NCBI RefSeq assembly: GCF_000471905.2
Contig: NW_006498233.1
Coordinates: 1,155,608 to 1,219,607, forward strand
DNA: 64,000 nucleotides
Direction of reading: 5' to 3'
From: Amborella trichopoda
Taxonomy: Eukaryota > Streptophyta > Magnoliopsida > Amborellales > Amborellaceae
The notes under the pieces are model-generated. The model did no database searches. It was not told the DNA's origin and saw nothing but the letters and a program-made list of their open reading frames with translations. Positions 40,501 to 46,781 of this stretch are shown here, piece after piece. Made by a program: the position numbers and the translations under genes. How positions within the stretch are numbered: the first letter of the stretch is position 1; every line of letters begins with the position of its first letter.

Positions 40501-42751
40501 GTTGTTTTGATGCTAAATTTATCTTAGCACACTTCAAAATTTGAGGACGAGTTTTCTCCAACCAGGGGAGAATGATGGAGGGCAAAATTATTCTTATTTT
40601 TAGATTGTATTCAATTTCAAAGGATGTATATTATAGTTTTAATTTTAGGGCTTATTTCTAGGGTTTTTTAGTTTTTTAGGGATTCTAGGGTTTTTATATT
40701 TTTTTTATTTACTTCATGGGTGCTATTCATAAGTACTATTCACAAGTATTGTTTACAAGTACTATTTACAAGGTAAAATTGTCATTATGAATTTTAAGTT
40801 AAAGATAAGACAACATTATCAAAAAAATAAAAGTTCAAGATAAGATATATGTATCGATTTATTACTTGTTTGGACACTTTTTGTATTTAGAATATTAAAT
40901 AATTTTATAAAGAGTTGCGTGGTTGCTTAGGAGAACGCAATTACGTAATTTTCCAAAATTGAGAAGAAAAAAAAAAAGCTTAGGCTTTTCCAACCCTAGC
41001 TTGGGTTTGGAGAAGAAACCCTAGGTTTCTTTAAATTTTGTTTCTGTTTGGCTTTGTTTCTTATTGATTTTAATGTTTTCTCAAATTTTCCTGCATCAAT
41101 TGAGGACTTGGATTTGAAGTTTTTGAAAGACCATTAGAATTAAGATATACCATGCAGATAGACTAACTGTAGATAGATATATATAAATAACGGTATATCT
41201 ACCAAAAGCATGGCACTGGCTCATAGATCATGTTATATTATTGAATAACAAATCTTCAAAGTTAATTTATTTCTAGATAATTTGTGTGGTTAGCAGGAGT
41301 TCCTGATGTTTAAATAGACAGAGATCTTTCCATGGCCCTGTTTTTCAAAGACATATAAGAACAAGCTCATGGGAACCTTTTGCAACAGGAGAGACAGCAC
41401 AGATAAATGTTATCCTACATACCAGGCAGGCAGGCAACCAATTTTCGGACCAGTAAAATGAAGAAATATTTCTTACAACTAAGGAACCCATATGTCATAA
41501 ATCTTAACTTCTTAAGCAAAAGAAATCCAAGACACCAAAGAGAATATTCAAAATCCCATCCCTCCTCACAATATTCAAAGCATAAACATCAGTTCTAAGA
41601 TAACAAGAATCTGACGAGACAAAAAAATTCACGTCGTATATAGGACAGAGACAATAAATATATGGATTGAGAATCAATCTCTATCTATATATAATTTACA
41701 TGAGAAAAAATATAGGTTTTTTAACTAAATGTTCAATATTTTTATCAAGCAAAAGAGAAAAAGCAGCAAAGAGGGGGAACTCTACCAGTTGGCCTTCCGA
41801 AACTAGGGATACTTAAAACCTATTAGCAAAGAGGAGGAACACTACCAGATGATGCCCTTTCAACACTAGGGTTTCTGAAACCCAGCACCTCCCCTTTGCT
41901 CAATCTCGCATAAACCCTGACTCCTGAAGTTCCAGTTATGGGAACAAAATCCCCTTCAATTTCTGAAGCAAATCGAGAAGGCCAATTTTCATCCCAAACT
42001 GACCCATCATAAAAAGATGAATCGTCTGCCCCCTCTTTAGGATACCTAAGCCAATCTTCATCTTCGTGGCATTCCTCAGCAAGATTGGGTAATTTATTCA
42101 ATTCCTCAGAAAATGTTTCCTTTTCTGCTGCCTTTGTTGGGGATAGTTTCCTTTTTTCCGGAACATTTGTTGCTTCATACCCATTGGATCGCATCCTCTT
42201 CTTCTGGTTTTGCAAAGGGAGAGGCAAATTGTCCAGCATTTCTAAGTACATTCACAAGAGAGAATTTTAGAGAGAAAATAGAAGAGTGAGAATAAAAGGG
42301 AACAATATTGTTCCAATTCAAGATGAATGTGTACCAATTTCAGGTTCTTCAAAATCCTCATAATGGTGAGAAGCACGGTGTTCCAACCACTCAAGCTTAT
42401 CAGAAAGAGGCATAGCCATGTCCATTTCCTTTCCAGCATTTCCTTCTGGTGATTTTTGCTTATTTTCAGGAACATTGCCAATTAAAAGTACGCTTTTCTT
42501 CAGGGCTGGGGGTGAGAGAATGGATTCTGCTAACTCTGGCAAAACCGTTGTTGGAAAGAGAGTAATGAGAATCGAAGGGTTGAGAAAATAAATATTTGGA
42601 AAAAGAAAGTGAGATATGAAGTGTGTTTACCAGAGGGAGGTTCGTCTGGTTCTGGTTCTTCGTATTCTTCTTCGTATTGGTGAGAGGCGCAGTGCTCAAG
42701 CCATTCGAGCTCATCTTGAAGGGGCATATCCATGTCCATCTCCTCATTCAT
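5332..42751 (-). CDS. CTF18: CTF18, large subunit of the RFC-CTF18 clamp loader (25 exons)
   Basis: AAA+ ATPase subunit that, with RFC2-5, DCC1 and CTF8, loads PCNA during S phase and supports sister-chromatid cohesion (family knowledge). Exons, 5-prime to 3-prime: 42751-42631, 42535-42335, 42241-41846, 38744-38683, 38398-38261, 38124-37855, 37760-37674, 37368-37267, 37158-37093, 20056-19934, 19849-19788, 19576-19532, 19380-19307, 17904-17837, 17744-17676, 17551-17451, 17357-17276, 17168-17090, 17003-16916, 16755-16602, 7550-7362, 7284-7225, 6435-6143, 5630-5525, 5382-5332. All junctions are GT-AG and phases match, giving 1028 residues without a stop. Visible motifs: RFC box WVDKYAP (about residue 285), Walker [10 protein letters not shown] (402-410), Walker B IIDEID (460-465), sensor 1 ICICND (about 524-529), sensor 2 CDIRSCLN (584-591), and C-terminal [20 protein letters not shown], the conserved tail that holds CTF8 and DCC1. 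Identification is firm; the first two exons are less certain than the rest. Confidence 0.93.
6112..6133. repeat. (GA)n microsatellite in CTF18 intron 23-24 border
   Basis: About ten GA units directly after a T run, 10 bp below the low end of exon 23 (6143). Confidence 0.8.
6599..6797 (+). mobile_element. 5-prime-truncated RTE-type LINE with (GAT)n tail
   Basis: The 3-prime part encodes a remnant of the RTE reverse-transcriptase C-terminus ([18 protein letters not shown]) followed by TTGGAAAAAGGCTTTGA and a (GAT)n tail, diagnostic of RTE LINEs in plants. A 16-bp direct repeat ATGTTCAACTGTGAAA flanks it (6583-6598 and 6798-6813), a perfect target site duplication. It sits in CTF18 intron 23. 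Confidence 0.85.
8880..9040. mobile_element. Short MITE inside the hAT element
   Basis: Inverted ends ATTTATCAAAATAC (8882-8895) and GTATTTTGATAAAT (9020-9033). A further weak pairing of TCAACTATTGAACATTTCACCC with the right arm follows. No coding content. Confidence 0.55.
9347..12240 (-). pseudogene. Decayed hAT transposase (BED finger, DUF659)
   Basis: Read on the minus strand, 12240-12060 gives a BED-finger remnant: an Asp-x-Ala-Trp start, [15 protein letters not shown] with the Cys pair, then loss of frame. About 11500-11250 gives [14 protein letters not shown] and [12 protein letters not shown], the region before DUF659. About 11090-10930 gives [20 protein letters not shown] and [16 protein letters not shown], the DUF659 core. 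The open segment 10748-10494 gives the downstream W-x5-W helix and [16 protein letters not shown]. The C-terminal part near 9676-9353 has an acidic stretch and a long Gly run from a G-rich tract. Stops and frameshifts are frequent, so it cannot make transposase. Confidence 0.8.
12355..13338. mobile_element. Non-autonomous hAT-like element with CARTGTTC termini
   Basis: Ends read CAATGTTCAAAAATG at 12355 and, reverse-complemented, CAGTGTTCGAAAATT at 13338, a near-matching terminal inverted repeat of hAT type. Both subterminal regions carry GCCTAGGCG-type GC-rich motifs. Flanking 8-mers CTATTTGG and CTAATTAA agree at 5 of 8 bases, so the target duplication is decayed or mis-set. It lies inside the 8416-16195 hAT element, upstream of the transposase remnant. 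No coding sequence is seen. Confidence 0.5.
13339..14640. repeat. Very AT-rich stretch with repeated TACATTCTATT motif
   Basis: This 1.3 kb stretch inside the hAT element repeats a loose motif of the form TACATTCTATTGGAATAATT at about eight places (for example near 13489, 13705, 14285, 14380 and 14443). Within it, about 14015-14156 is a tandem duplication of about 73 bp (GGACATGGCAATA... copies). No credible ORF. Confidence 0.5.
16602..20056 (-). CDS. CTF18: CTF18 exons 10-20, sensor 1, sensor 2 and collar domain
   Basis: Eleven exons between 20056 and 16602 encode about residues 482-796. Exon 10 is a Lys- and Ser-rich linker ending in TRLSRP. Exon 11 has sensor 1 ([19 protein letters not shown]). 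Exon 12 has [14 protein letters not shown], exon 13 [10 protein letters not shown] and [11 protein letters not shown], and exon 14 the sensor-2 helix [17 protein letters not shown]. Exons 15-20 give the helical collar region, with [50 protein letters not shown], a PTIEWPKS segment, and [14 protein letters not shown] near the end of exon 20. All match the known order in plant CTF18. Introns 10-19 are ordinary in size (68-206 bp) except intron 13 (17905-19306, 1.4 kb), in which I see no clear element. Confidence 0.92.
20057..22410. other. CTF18 intron 9, proximal part
   Basis: No gene. 20300-20770 is relatively GC-rich with GAGTC-type motifs and could be a decayed hAT MITE. 20940-21180 is rich in GAATC/GATTC. 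22140-22300 holds a tandem duplication of about 85 bp around AGAGAGAATC and TTGCAGMG, followed by a (GA)n run at 22328-22350. Confidence 0.45.
23161..25724 (-). mobile_element. Candidate solo LTR (2.56 kb) inserted in R1 copy 1
   Basis: This block interrupts the alignment of R1 copies 1 and 2. On the minus strand it begins TGGTTTTTAACTTC and ends CCACTCACA, so it has TG and CA ends. TTATAAATATCC on the minus strand at 24292-24281 looks like a TATA box, followed by a CT-rich leader-like stretch. The sequence near the minus-strand start (AGTGGAAGTAAAAGAGCG) resembles plant Ty3-type LTR starts. No coding region and no clean 5-bp target duplication are visible. Confidence 0.45.
26850..27553. mobile_element. 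Non-autonomous hAT element of the ATAGTTGTTGG family
   Basis: Starts CATAGTTGTTGGG and ends TGACTATG; the subterminal regions are rich in GGATC/GATCC like the ends of the 8416-16195 element. Flanking 8-mers ATTCCAGA and GTTCTAGA agree at 6 of 8. The neighbouring uninterrupted copy of the same R1 segment (near 26625) reads GTTCCAAA at this site, which shows the pre-insertion sequence. No ORF of note. Confidence 0.65.
27838..28185 (-). mobile_element. MITE-like insertion, family M2
   Basis: On the minus strand this block contains AGCCATCATT-type and GTGAGTTTTGAGGTG segments that match the plus-strand block at 58735-58958 (GATAGCTCTAAAATC and ATGAGTTTTGAGGTG). It interrupts R1 copy 1 relative to copy 2. 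Ends are approximate. Confidence 0.4.
28725..28790 (+). other. tRNA-like module (possible SINE head)
   Basis: TGATGGTTAGACAG resembles a pol III A box, and GGTTTGAATCC at 28768-28778 resembles a B box. TGTTG and CAACA can pair as a 5-bp anticodon stem, and GGGG-TTTGAAT-CCCC gives a 7-nt T loop. The 5-prime acceptor half does not pair with the 3-prime side, so it is not a functional tRNA. Confidence 0.3.
28925..29130 (+). mobile_element. MITE remnant, family M1
   Basis: Contains the family core TTGATCTATAAACGAATGAAAATGTG and a preceding CTAATTATAAATTTTTAAA segment, shared with 1722-2030, 44690-45075 and 58163-58560. The 3-prime half is rearranged, with a repeated GGTGTGCCTTAATTCT. Confidence 0.4.
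29390..29640 (+). pseudogene. hAT transposase relic 2, BED zinc finger
   Basis: Reads [19 protein letters not shown], then [20 protein letters not shown] and, after one stop, [19 protein letters not shown]. The Cys-x2-Cys and His-His are the BED finger ligands, and the order is that of plant hAT transposases. The coding sequence is interrupted at 29669 by a nested element and resumes near 33967. Confidence 0.75.
30662..31826. mobile_element. Insertion with GCCTAGG-rich ends inside R1 copy 2
   Basis: R1 copy 1 runs through this site without interruption (near 22908). Flanking 8-mers TGACTGTG (30654-30661) and TGACTATG (31827-31834) agree at 7 of 8, a hAT-length target duplication. Both ends have CCTAGGCG and CACCTAGGTG motifs, like the element at 12355-13338. 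It contains a further repeat at about 31195-31600. Confidence 0.55.
31195..31600. repeat. Dispersed repeat, copy 1 of a pair with 48535-48925
   Basis: Shares TTAGATGACTTACTTG, TTTCTATTCAATCTTGAGA and ACTAGATRATTATTCTC blocks, in the same order and orientation, with 48535-48925. Non-coding, about 400 bp. Class not determined. Confidence 0.55.
33967..35760 (+). pseudogene. hAT transposase relic 2, pre-DUF659 to C-terminus
   Basis: Resumption of the transposase begun at 29390. Segment 34372-34560 reads [33 protein letters not shown] and DHKK-like DGHKKMG, the conserved block before the catalytic core. Near 34790-34860 is [17 protein letters not shown] (DUF659 core). Segment 34900-35060 reads [20 protein letters not shown], then [15 protein letters not shown]. 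The C-terminal part (35465-35750) is charged and basic. Several frameshifts and stops show it is dead. Together with the BED part it is a separate hAT copy from the one at 8416-16195. Confidence 0.75.
35761..37092. other. CTF18 intron 9, distal part
   Basis: AT-rich sequence between the hAT relic and exon 9. No coding or transposon motif recognised. Confidence 0.5.
37093..38744 (-). CDS. CTF18: CTF18 exons 4-9, RFC box and ATP-binding core
   Basis: Exons 38744-38683, 38398-38261, 38124-37855, 37760-37674, 37368-37267 and 37158-37093 encode about residues 240-481. Order of motifs: [20 protein letters not shown] helix, RFC box [31 protein letters not shown], a Ser- and Lys-rich insert in exon 6, Walker [21 protein letters not shown], then NASDDRS, then Walker B with [20 protein letters not shown]. 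Catalytic Lys and Asp-Glu are present, so ATPase function is predicted to be retained. Exon 9 is followed by a donor GTGAGT at the start of the 17 kb intron 9. Confidence 0.93.
39117..41095 (+). mobile_element. Small non-autonomous LTR retrotransposon (Ty3-derived) in CTF18 intron 3
   Basis: Two direct repeats, about 39117-39565 and 40573-41095, share long matching blocks (AGTTTTTTAGGGATTCTAGG, GAAACCCTAGGTTTCTTT, and the end TTTCCTGCA). The right LTR begins TGATGGAGGG directly after a purine tract AGGGGAGAA, and both LTRs end in CA. The left LTR lacks its first 40 or so bases. The 1.0 kb interior has an open segment 39706-40017 with [20 protein letters not shown], gag-like, and near 40530-40570 an integrase-tail-like [11 protein letters not shown] on the same strand. 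Protease, reverse transcriptase and integrase cores are absent, so it depends on another element or is dead. Confidence 0.75.
39706..40017 (+). pseudogene. gag-like remnant inside the small LTR element
   Basis: A 103-codon open segment between the two LTRs. It contains a predicted coiled-coil stretch ([19 protein letters not shown]) typical of the start of plant Ty3-type gag proteins that sort aligned reads of N-terminal heptads; the rest ([24 protein letters not shown]) is not recognised. The segment ends at a TAG and the following sequence is rich in stops. I see no CCHC knuckle. Family assignment is an inference from context. Confidence 0.4.
41765..41884. repeat. 60-bp tandem duplication across the CTF18 exon 3 donor
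   Basis: AGCAAAGAGGGGGAACTCTACC at 41765 and AGCAAAGAGGAGGAACACTACC at 41825 begin two copies with period 60 bp; the second copy contains the exon 3 end and its donor GTAGTG. The first carries a decoy donor GTAGAG. Confidence 0.65.
41846..42751 (-). CDS. CTF18: CTF18 exons 1-3, acidic N-terminal region
   Basis: Exons 42751-42631, 42535-42335 and 42241-41846 encode residues 1-239. The start chosen is [10 protein letters not shown], because plant CTF18 proteins begin with a short Met-Asp-Pro motif followed by ELEWLE. An in-frame upstream Met at 42841 would add a hydrophobic stretch not expected in this family. Exon 1 has the motif [16 protein letters not shown] followed by a Glu-Pro run. Exon 2 has a second version, [16 protein letters not shown], also followed by a Glu-Pro run, so the motif is duplicated. 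Exon 3 is hydrophilic with a basic QNQKKRMRS patch, then the acidic [12 protein letters not shown] and a [15 protein letters not shown] segment. The N-terminus of this family is poorly conserved and probably disordered except for short interaction motifs. Confidence 0.8.
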
Positions 42752-42896
42752 TTCTGCAACTGAGAGAGGAATGGCAAAACTGAGAAACCTGCAGTAGAGA
42801 TAGAGGAGAAAACCTAGAGAGAAAGAAATGGCGCCCTTCAATTATGAGAAACCTAGAGTGAGATAGATGGTGTGATAGAGAGAGAGGGGGACAGAG

Positions 42897-42945
42897 TTGG
42901 CGCCATAAAATGGTGGGTCTTTTATCAGGTCGTCTTGGCGGGAAA
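42897..42945 (-). promoter_or_regulatory. E2F-like sites upstream of CTF18
   Basis: TTTCCCGCC is present on the minus strand at 42945-42937, a match to the plant E2F consensus TTTSSCGS. A palindromic TTGGCGCCA lies at 42897-42905. Both are 145-195 bp upstream of the CTF18 ATG, in a short GC-rich patch in otherwise AT-rich DNA. E2F control of replication genes in S phase is established; binding here is inferred. Confidence 0.55.
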
Positions 42946-42999
42946 GCTTTGCATCGAGAAAATGACTAATATTACCCTCAGACTTTGCGCAAAGTCAGA

Positions 43000-43331
43000 T
43001 CTCGGTTTTCATAAAGGAAAATTATTTCATGCGGCGGGGATCGCATTTCTACTTTTGCAGTCCTCGAGATACAAAGCATGGTACAAATAAGTGATCCATT
43101 TAAAAACACTTCAAATGTTTTCTTATTAAAATTATTATTTTTAATTTTCAAAATTTATTTATTTATTCATATTCATGACCTCCATGTTAAAGATTACATG
43201 TCTACCCTATCATTTAGTTGAAGGCCTCCCCTACTATCATGAATAAAAAAATGGATAAGGATCCCCTTGCCTAATACCCCTAGTTGCACTAAAATAGACC
43301 TTAGTTTTTCAATTGAAAATAAACTAACAAA
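43000..43331. other. Upstream flank of CTF18
   Basis: AT-rich DNA with no recognised gene between the CTF18 promoter and the hAT MITE. Confidence 0.4.
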
Positions 43332-43674
43332 TAGGGCTGGCAATAAGCTGGTTGGCCCTAGTCCTAAAAAACTAGGGCATGGCCCATAAAATGTGGCCCT
43401 AGGATCCTATCAAGGCCGCCCTACCATGGCCAAAGGGCATAGCCCAACGAGGCTTGGGCTAGGTCTACAAAAGGGCCAGCCCATGGGCCCAACCTAGTCC
43501 TTCCTTTCATATGTTTTGTTGTATACTTTTATTATATTTGGTCGTTCCTGGGTTTGGACTAAGGCCCCTTCAACCATGTCAAGGCCTGGTCGGGCTTGGA
43601 CTAGCCCTGTATGGAATAGGGCACAAGCAGGCCCAATGATGGCCAAATCCAAGCTCGACCCGTTGCCATCCCTA
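43332..43674. mobile_element. hAT-type MITE with TAGGGMTGGCAA ends
   Basis: Left end TAGGGCTGGCAA, right end TTGCCATCCCTA (reverse complement TAGGGATGGCAA), 343 bp. GGGCC-rich interior, as in the widespread plant hAT MITEs with TAGGGGTGGCAA ends. Flanking 8-mers CTAACAAA and CCAAGATA agree at only 5 of 8. Confidence 0.6.
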
Positions 43675-43721
43675 CCAAGATATGGGTCGATAATATGCGC
43701 CCATTCATTCAAACTCTCCAT

Positions 43722-43912
43722 CTAGCATTGAAACCCATTGGGTTGATAATCGTTGAAAACGATTCCCAATCTACACAATCATAGGCTTTTTTGAAATCTA
43801 TTTTGCAAATAATATTTGAATCTCTTTTTCTTTGTTTTGAATAAATATATTATTGCGCAAGCAGGATACTAGCAGTTATTGGTCTTCCCTCAAGCAAAAC
43901 AGATTGGTGGTA
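43722..43912 (-). pseudogene. LINE reverse-transcriptase fragment (QSVLLEGR to AYDCVDW)
   Basis: Minus-strand reading gives QSVLLEGRPITASILLAQ, a stop, then YIYSKQRKRDSNIICKIDFK and KAYDCVDWESF, matching the LINE RT motifs Q-x-F-x-x-GR and DF-x-KAYD-x-VDW. It continues the fragment at 46325-46778; the two appear to be one LINE split by later insertions. Confidence 0.6.
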
Positions 43913-44016
43913 TGTTATTGTAGTTCAAAATTGCTTTTAGAGAGAGAAAGTATTCTTAAAATTGTAGAGAGAGAAAGTATTATTAAACTTTTAGAGATAA
44001 ACTATTCTAAATTTTA

Positions 44017-44674
44017 AAAAAAGGTACAAACAATATCATAAGATGGACTATCTATGCAACTTACCCCACCCCAATATTTTCTCTCACTTTTTTCCCCCAA
44101 ACAACTTTTTCCTCGCAAAGAACCCTCCCAACCCAAAAATAGCATGAAATAAGACTAAACTACCCTTGTTTGTTTTCACATGGCCTTATCTCTCATGTTT
44201 TCACACGCGCTCCGGCATTACAAACACGTGCTCCCGCATTCTGAATGTGTGCTCCAGCAATGTAGGTCTGAGCCGCAGTGCTCAAACATTATGAGAACTC
44301 GCTCCGGTAGTACAAATATGCGCTCCAGCATTTTGCTTCGGCAATGAAGTATCTAAAGCCACAACGCTCTAGCAATGGAGGAGCGCTCGCCGACAGTATA
44401 AACAAGTGCTCCGGCATTCTGAATGTGCGCTCCGGTAATGCAGGTCTGAGCCACAACGCTCCGACATCATGAGAACGTGCTCTGGCAGTACGCTACTTGG
44501 GACCCACAAATTGATTTGGTTTGTACGGGAAGGGCATTTCTGTCTAAAAACTAGCAACTTTTTACCTTAGGTGGTTTTTGCAAGGAAATATTGTTTTGCA
44601 AAAAAAAATGAGAGAAAAGATTGGGGTGGGGTAAATTACATAGAAAGTCCACGATGTTTTTTTTGTAATTTTCC
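44017..44674. mobile_element. Mutator-like MITE carrying a GC-rich minisatellite
   Basis: A perfect 10-bp direct repeat CTAAATTTTA flanks it (44007-44016 and 44675-44684), fitting the 9-10 bp duplications of Mutator-like elements. Inverted ends include GTACAAACAATATC / TTACAAAAAAAACATC, then CTTACCCCACCCCAAT / TTTACCCCACCCCAAT and TTTTCTCTCA on both sides. The interior (about 44210-44510) is an array of GCTCCGGCA-type units in a higher-order repeat of about 180 bp, much more GC-rich than its surroundings. Confidence 0.7.
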
Positions 44675-44689
44675 CTAAATTTTAGGGAT

Positions 44690-45075
44690 GCGGTTGTATA
44701 CAGCATAGGCTCTAAACAATCACATTAGAGCCCACCTTCAAATAGTATCAAGAAATATTGTTTCAAAACGAGAAATCTTTGTGATGGCCTTAAAATATTT
44801 TTTCACCTATATTTATAAAGTTGAAAGCTTCAAATATAGTGTAGATCGACAGATCTATGAAAACTTGAAAGTCTTGAAAATTGACGATCCAAAAATGTGT
44901 TACAAAATACATTTTTTTTACAACTGGAAATCTATTTTTTTCTCATGTTCATGCATCTTGATGTTGAGATGATCAATTTGAAGATATTTGAGCATCAAAA
45001 CAACATCTTCTAGTGAAATTTTTGAGGTAGGCTCCAATTTGATTGTTTAGAGCCTCGGCTCTATATAAACTTTTC
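44690..45075. mobile_element. MITE, family M1, with terminal inverted repeats
   Basis: Left end contains ATAGGCTCTAAACAATCACA and right end, reverse-complemented, GAGGCTCTAAACAATCAAAT, followed on both sides by GAGCCYACCT. The family core TAGATCGACAGATCTATGAA is inside. Related copies at 1722-2030, 28925-29130, 48951-49050 and 58163-58560. Confidence 0.7.
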
Positions 45076-45098
45076 CCAATTTTTATAAAGAGAAACCA

Positions 45099-45099
<1 letters not shown>

Positions 45100-45132
<33 letters not shown>
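45100..45132 (+). repeat. 33-bp A homopolymer
   Basis: Uninterrupted A run between the M1 MITE and the resumed GAGAGAAACT array. Confidence 0.95.
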
Positions 45133-45134
<2 letters not shown>

Positions 45135-46324
45135 AGGAGAGAAATGTCTTGTTTTTTAGAGAGAGAAAAAATCTCAAAATTTGATTTTTAGAGAAAATTA
45201 TCTCGAATTTTGAATTTAGAGAGAAAAAATATATTAAAATTCTAGAGATACAAATTCTATCAAATTTTAGAGAAAGAAACTATCTAAACAAATTTAGAGA
45301 TAGAAACTATATCAAAATTTGTGGAGAGAGAAACTATTGCAAATTTATGTTTCAGAGAGAGAAACTTAAAATTTCAAAGAAATAAGCTACATATCAAATG
45401 TTAGATAGAGAAAGTACATGAAATTTTTAAAGAGAGGAACTATCTCAAAAAATTTAGATAGAGAAATACTCAAAATTTAAATTTTAGATAGAGAAAATAT
45501 CTCAAATTTTAAACTTTAGAGAGATAAAGTATATCAAATTTTAGGGAGACACTACCAAATTTTAAAGAGATAAATTATTTCAAACTTGAAGTTTTAGAGA
45601 GAGAAACCATCTTAAAATTTAAGAGAGTAACTATATCAAATTTTAGAGAGTAAAAGTACATAATTTTTTTTAGAAAAATAAACTATCACAAAATTTTTAG
45701 AGAAAAATTATCTCAATTTTTCTGCTTTTAGAAATAGAAAGTATCTTAAAATTTGAGGAAAAAACTATATTATAATTTAGAAAGAGAAACTATTTAAAAA
45801 TGTTTAAAGAGAGAAACTATGTCCAAATTATTGAAGAGGGGAACCATCTCAAGTTTCAAGTTTTAGAGAGAGAGTATCTTAAAATTTTAGAAAAAGAAAC
45901 TATATTAAATTTTAGAGAGAATAAAGTACCTAAAAATCTGGAAGGAGAAATTATCTAAAAATTTTTAGATAGACAATTTCAAATTTTAAATTTTGGATAG
46001 AAAGCATATTGAATTTTAGAGAGAGAAACCATATCAAATTTTAGAAAAAGAAGCTATCTCAAAAAAAATTTAGACACACTATCCCAAATTTCGAGTCTTA
46101 GAGAGAGAAATTATATAAAAAATTTAGATAGATAAATTGTATCAAGTTTTGTTATCAAACAATGGACATGGAAGTGATTGCAAGAAATCAAAGAATTTTA
46201 TATAGTTTATCCAAACAAAAGATTTTAGAAATCCATGCCAAAAATCGATATTGAAAATCCATAGATTTCTTTGGATTTCAAATACTTAAGATTCTTAATT
46301 TCCTCCTATACAACCGGGCCCTAA

Positions 46325-46778
46325 AGAGGTTCCAAATATCTTCCTCCATCCCTTCCCATCATTTATGAAATAAAAAAAAGTCCATTGGGAATCGATCTAG
46401 GCTTAGGGCTCTGCGTGGTGGTAACATGAAATTGCTTCCTTGATTTGTTCTTTTTCAAATGATTTCTCTAAGCTTCTTGATTCGGATCAAATGAATGGAG
46501 AATGTTGGTCTTCTCAATGCTTTTTTGGAATCGTGTACAATAACGTCAATGTTTTTTGTTTTCTCCCCTGCATTGTGCCATCGTTTTCTTTACAATCTTG
46601 TAGCAAAGCATTGAAGTTAGTTGTCTCCATCATTTGCCGCATTGAGAGACCCTGATTTTGATGTTCAGCCATGTGCACCTATTGTAATCGTCTCCAAGTA
46701 ATGTCAACTTTATTTGTAATATTCCCCAATGTTTTTAATCAACCCTATACTAATTGCAACTTTCTTGTGACCACACGC
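46325..46778 (-). pseudogene. LINE ORF2 fragment (upstream part of reverse transcriptase)
   Basis: Minus-strand reading gives SFEKEQIKEAISCYHH and, after a frame change, RFPMDFFLFH, the region that in LINE reverse transcriptases precedes the fingers (I-K-x-A and GPDGFP). Heavily decayed. It is bounded on both sides by Tourist-like element ends with TAA duplications (46322-46324 and 46779-46781), so those elements inserted into this LINE. Confidence 0.5.
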
Positions 46779-46781
46779 TAA

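Larger units (their letters stand above)
43935..46321 (+). mobile_element. Tourist-like element with GAGAGAAACT array (left copy, interrupted)
   Basis: Right end reads CCGGGCCC followed by TAA (46322-46324), with a subterminal AT-rich block (46150-46321) that is the inverted counterpart of 46782-46975. The interior (43937-44016 and 45133-46140) is a degenerate tandem array of units like TTTTAGAGAGAGAAACTATC. The array is split by a Mutator-like MITE (44017-44674) and an M1 MITE (44690-45075). The left terminus is not recognisable, so the copy is truncated. Confidence 0.5.

Noticed and set aside
42752-42841. Upstream Met as the CTF18 start
   Set aside because: Would add a hydrophobic segment absent from the family; [10 protein letters not shown] matches the expected start.
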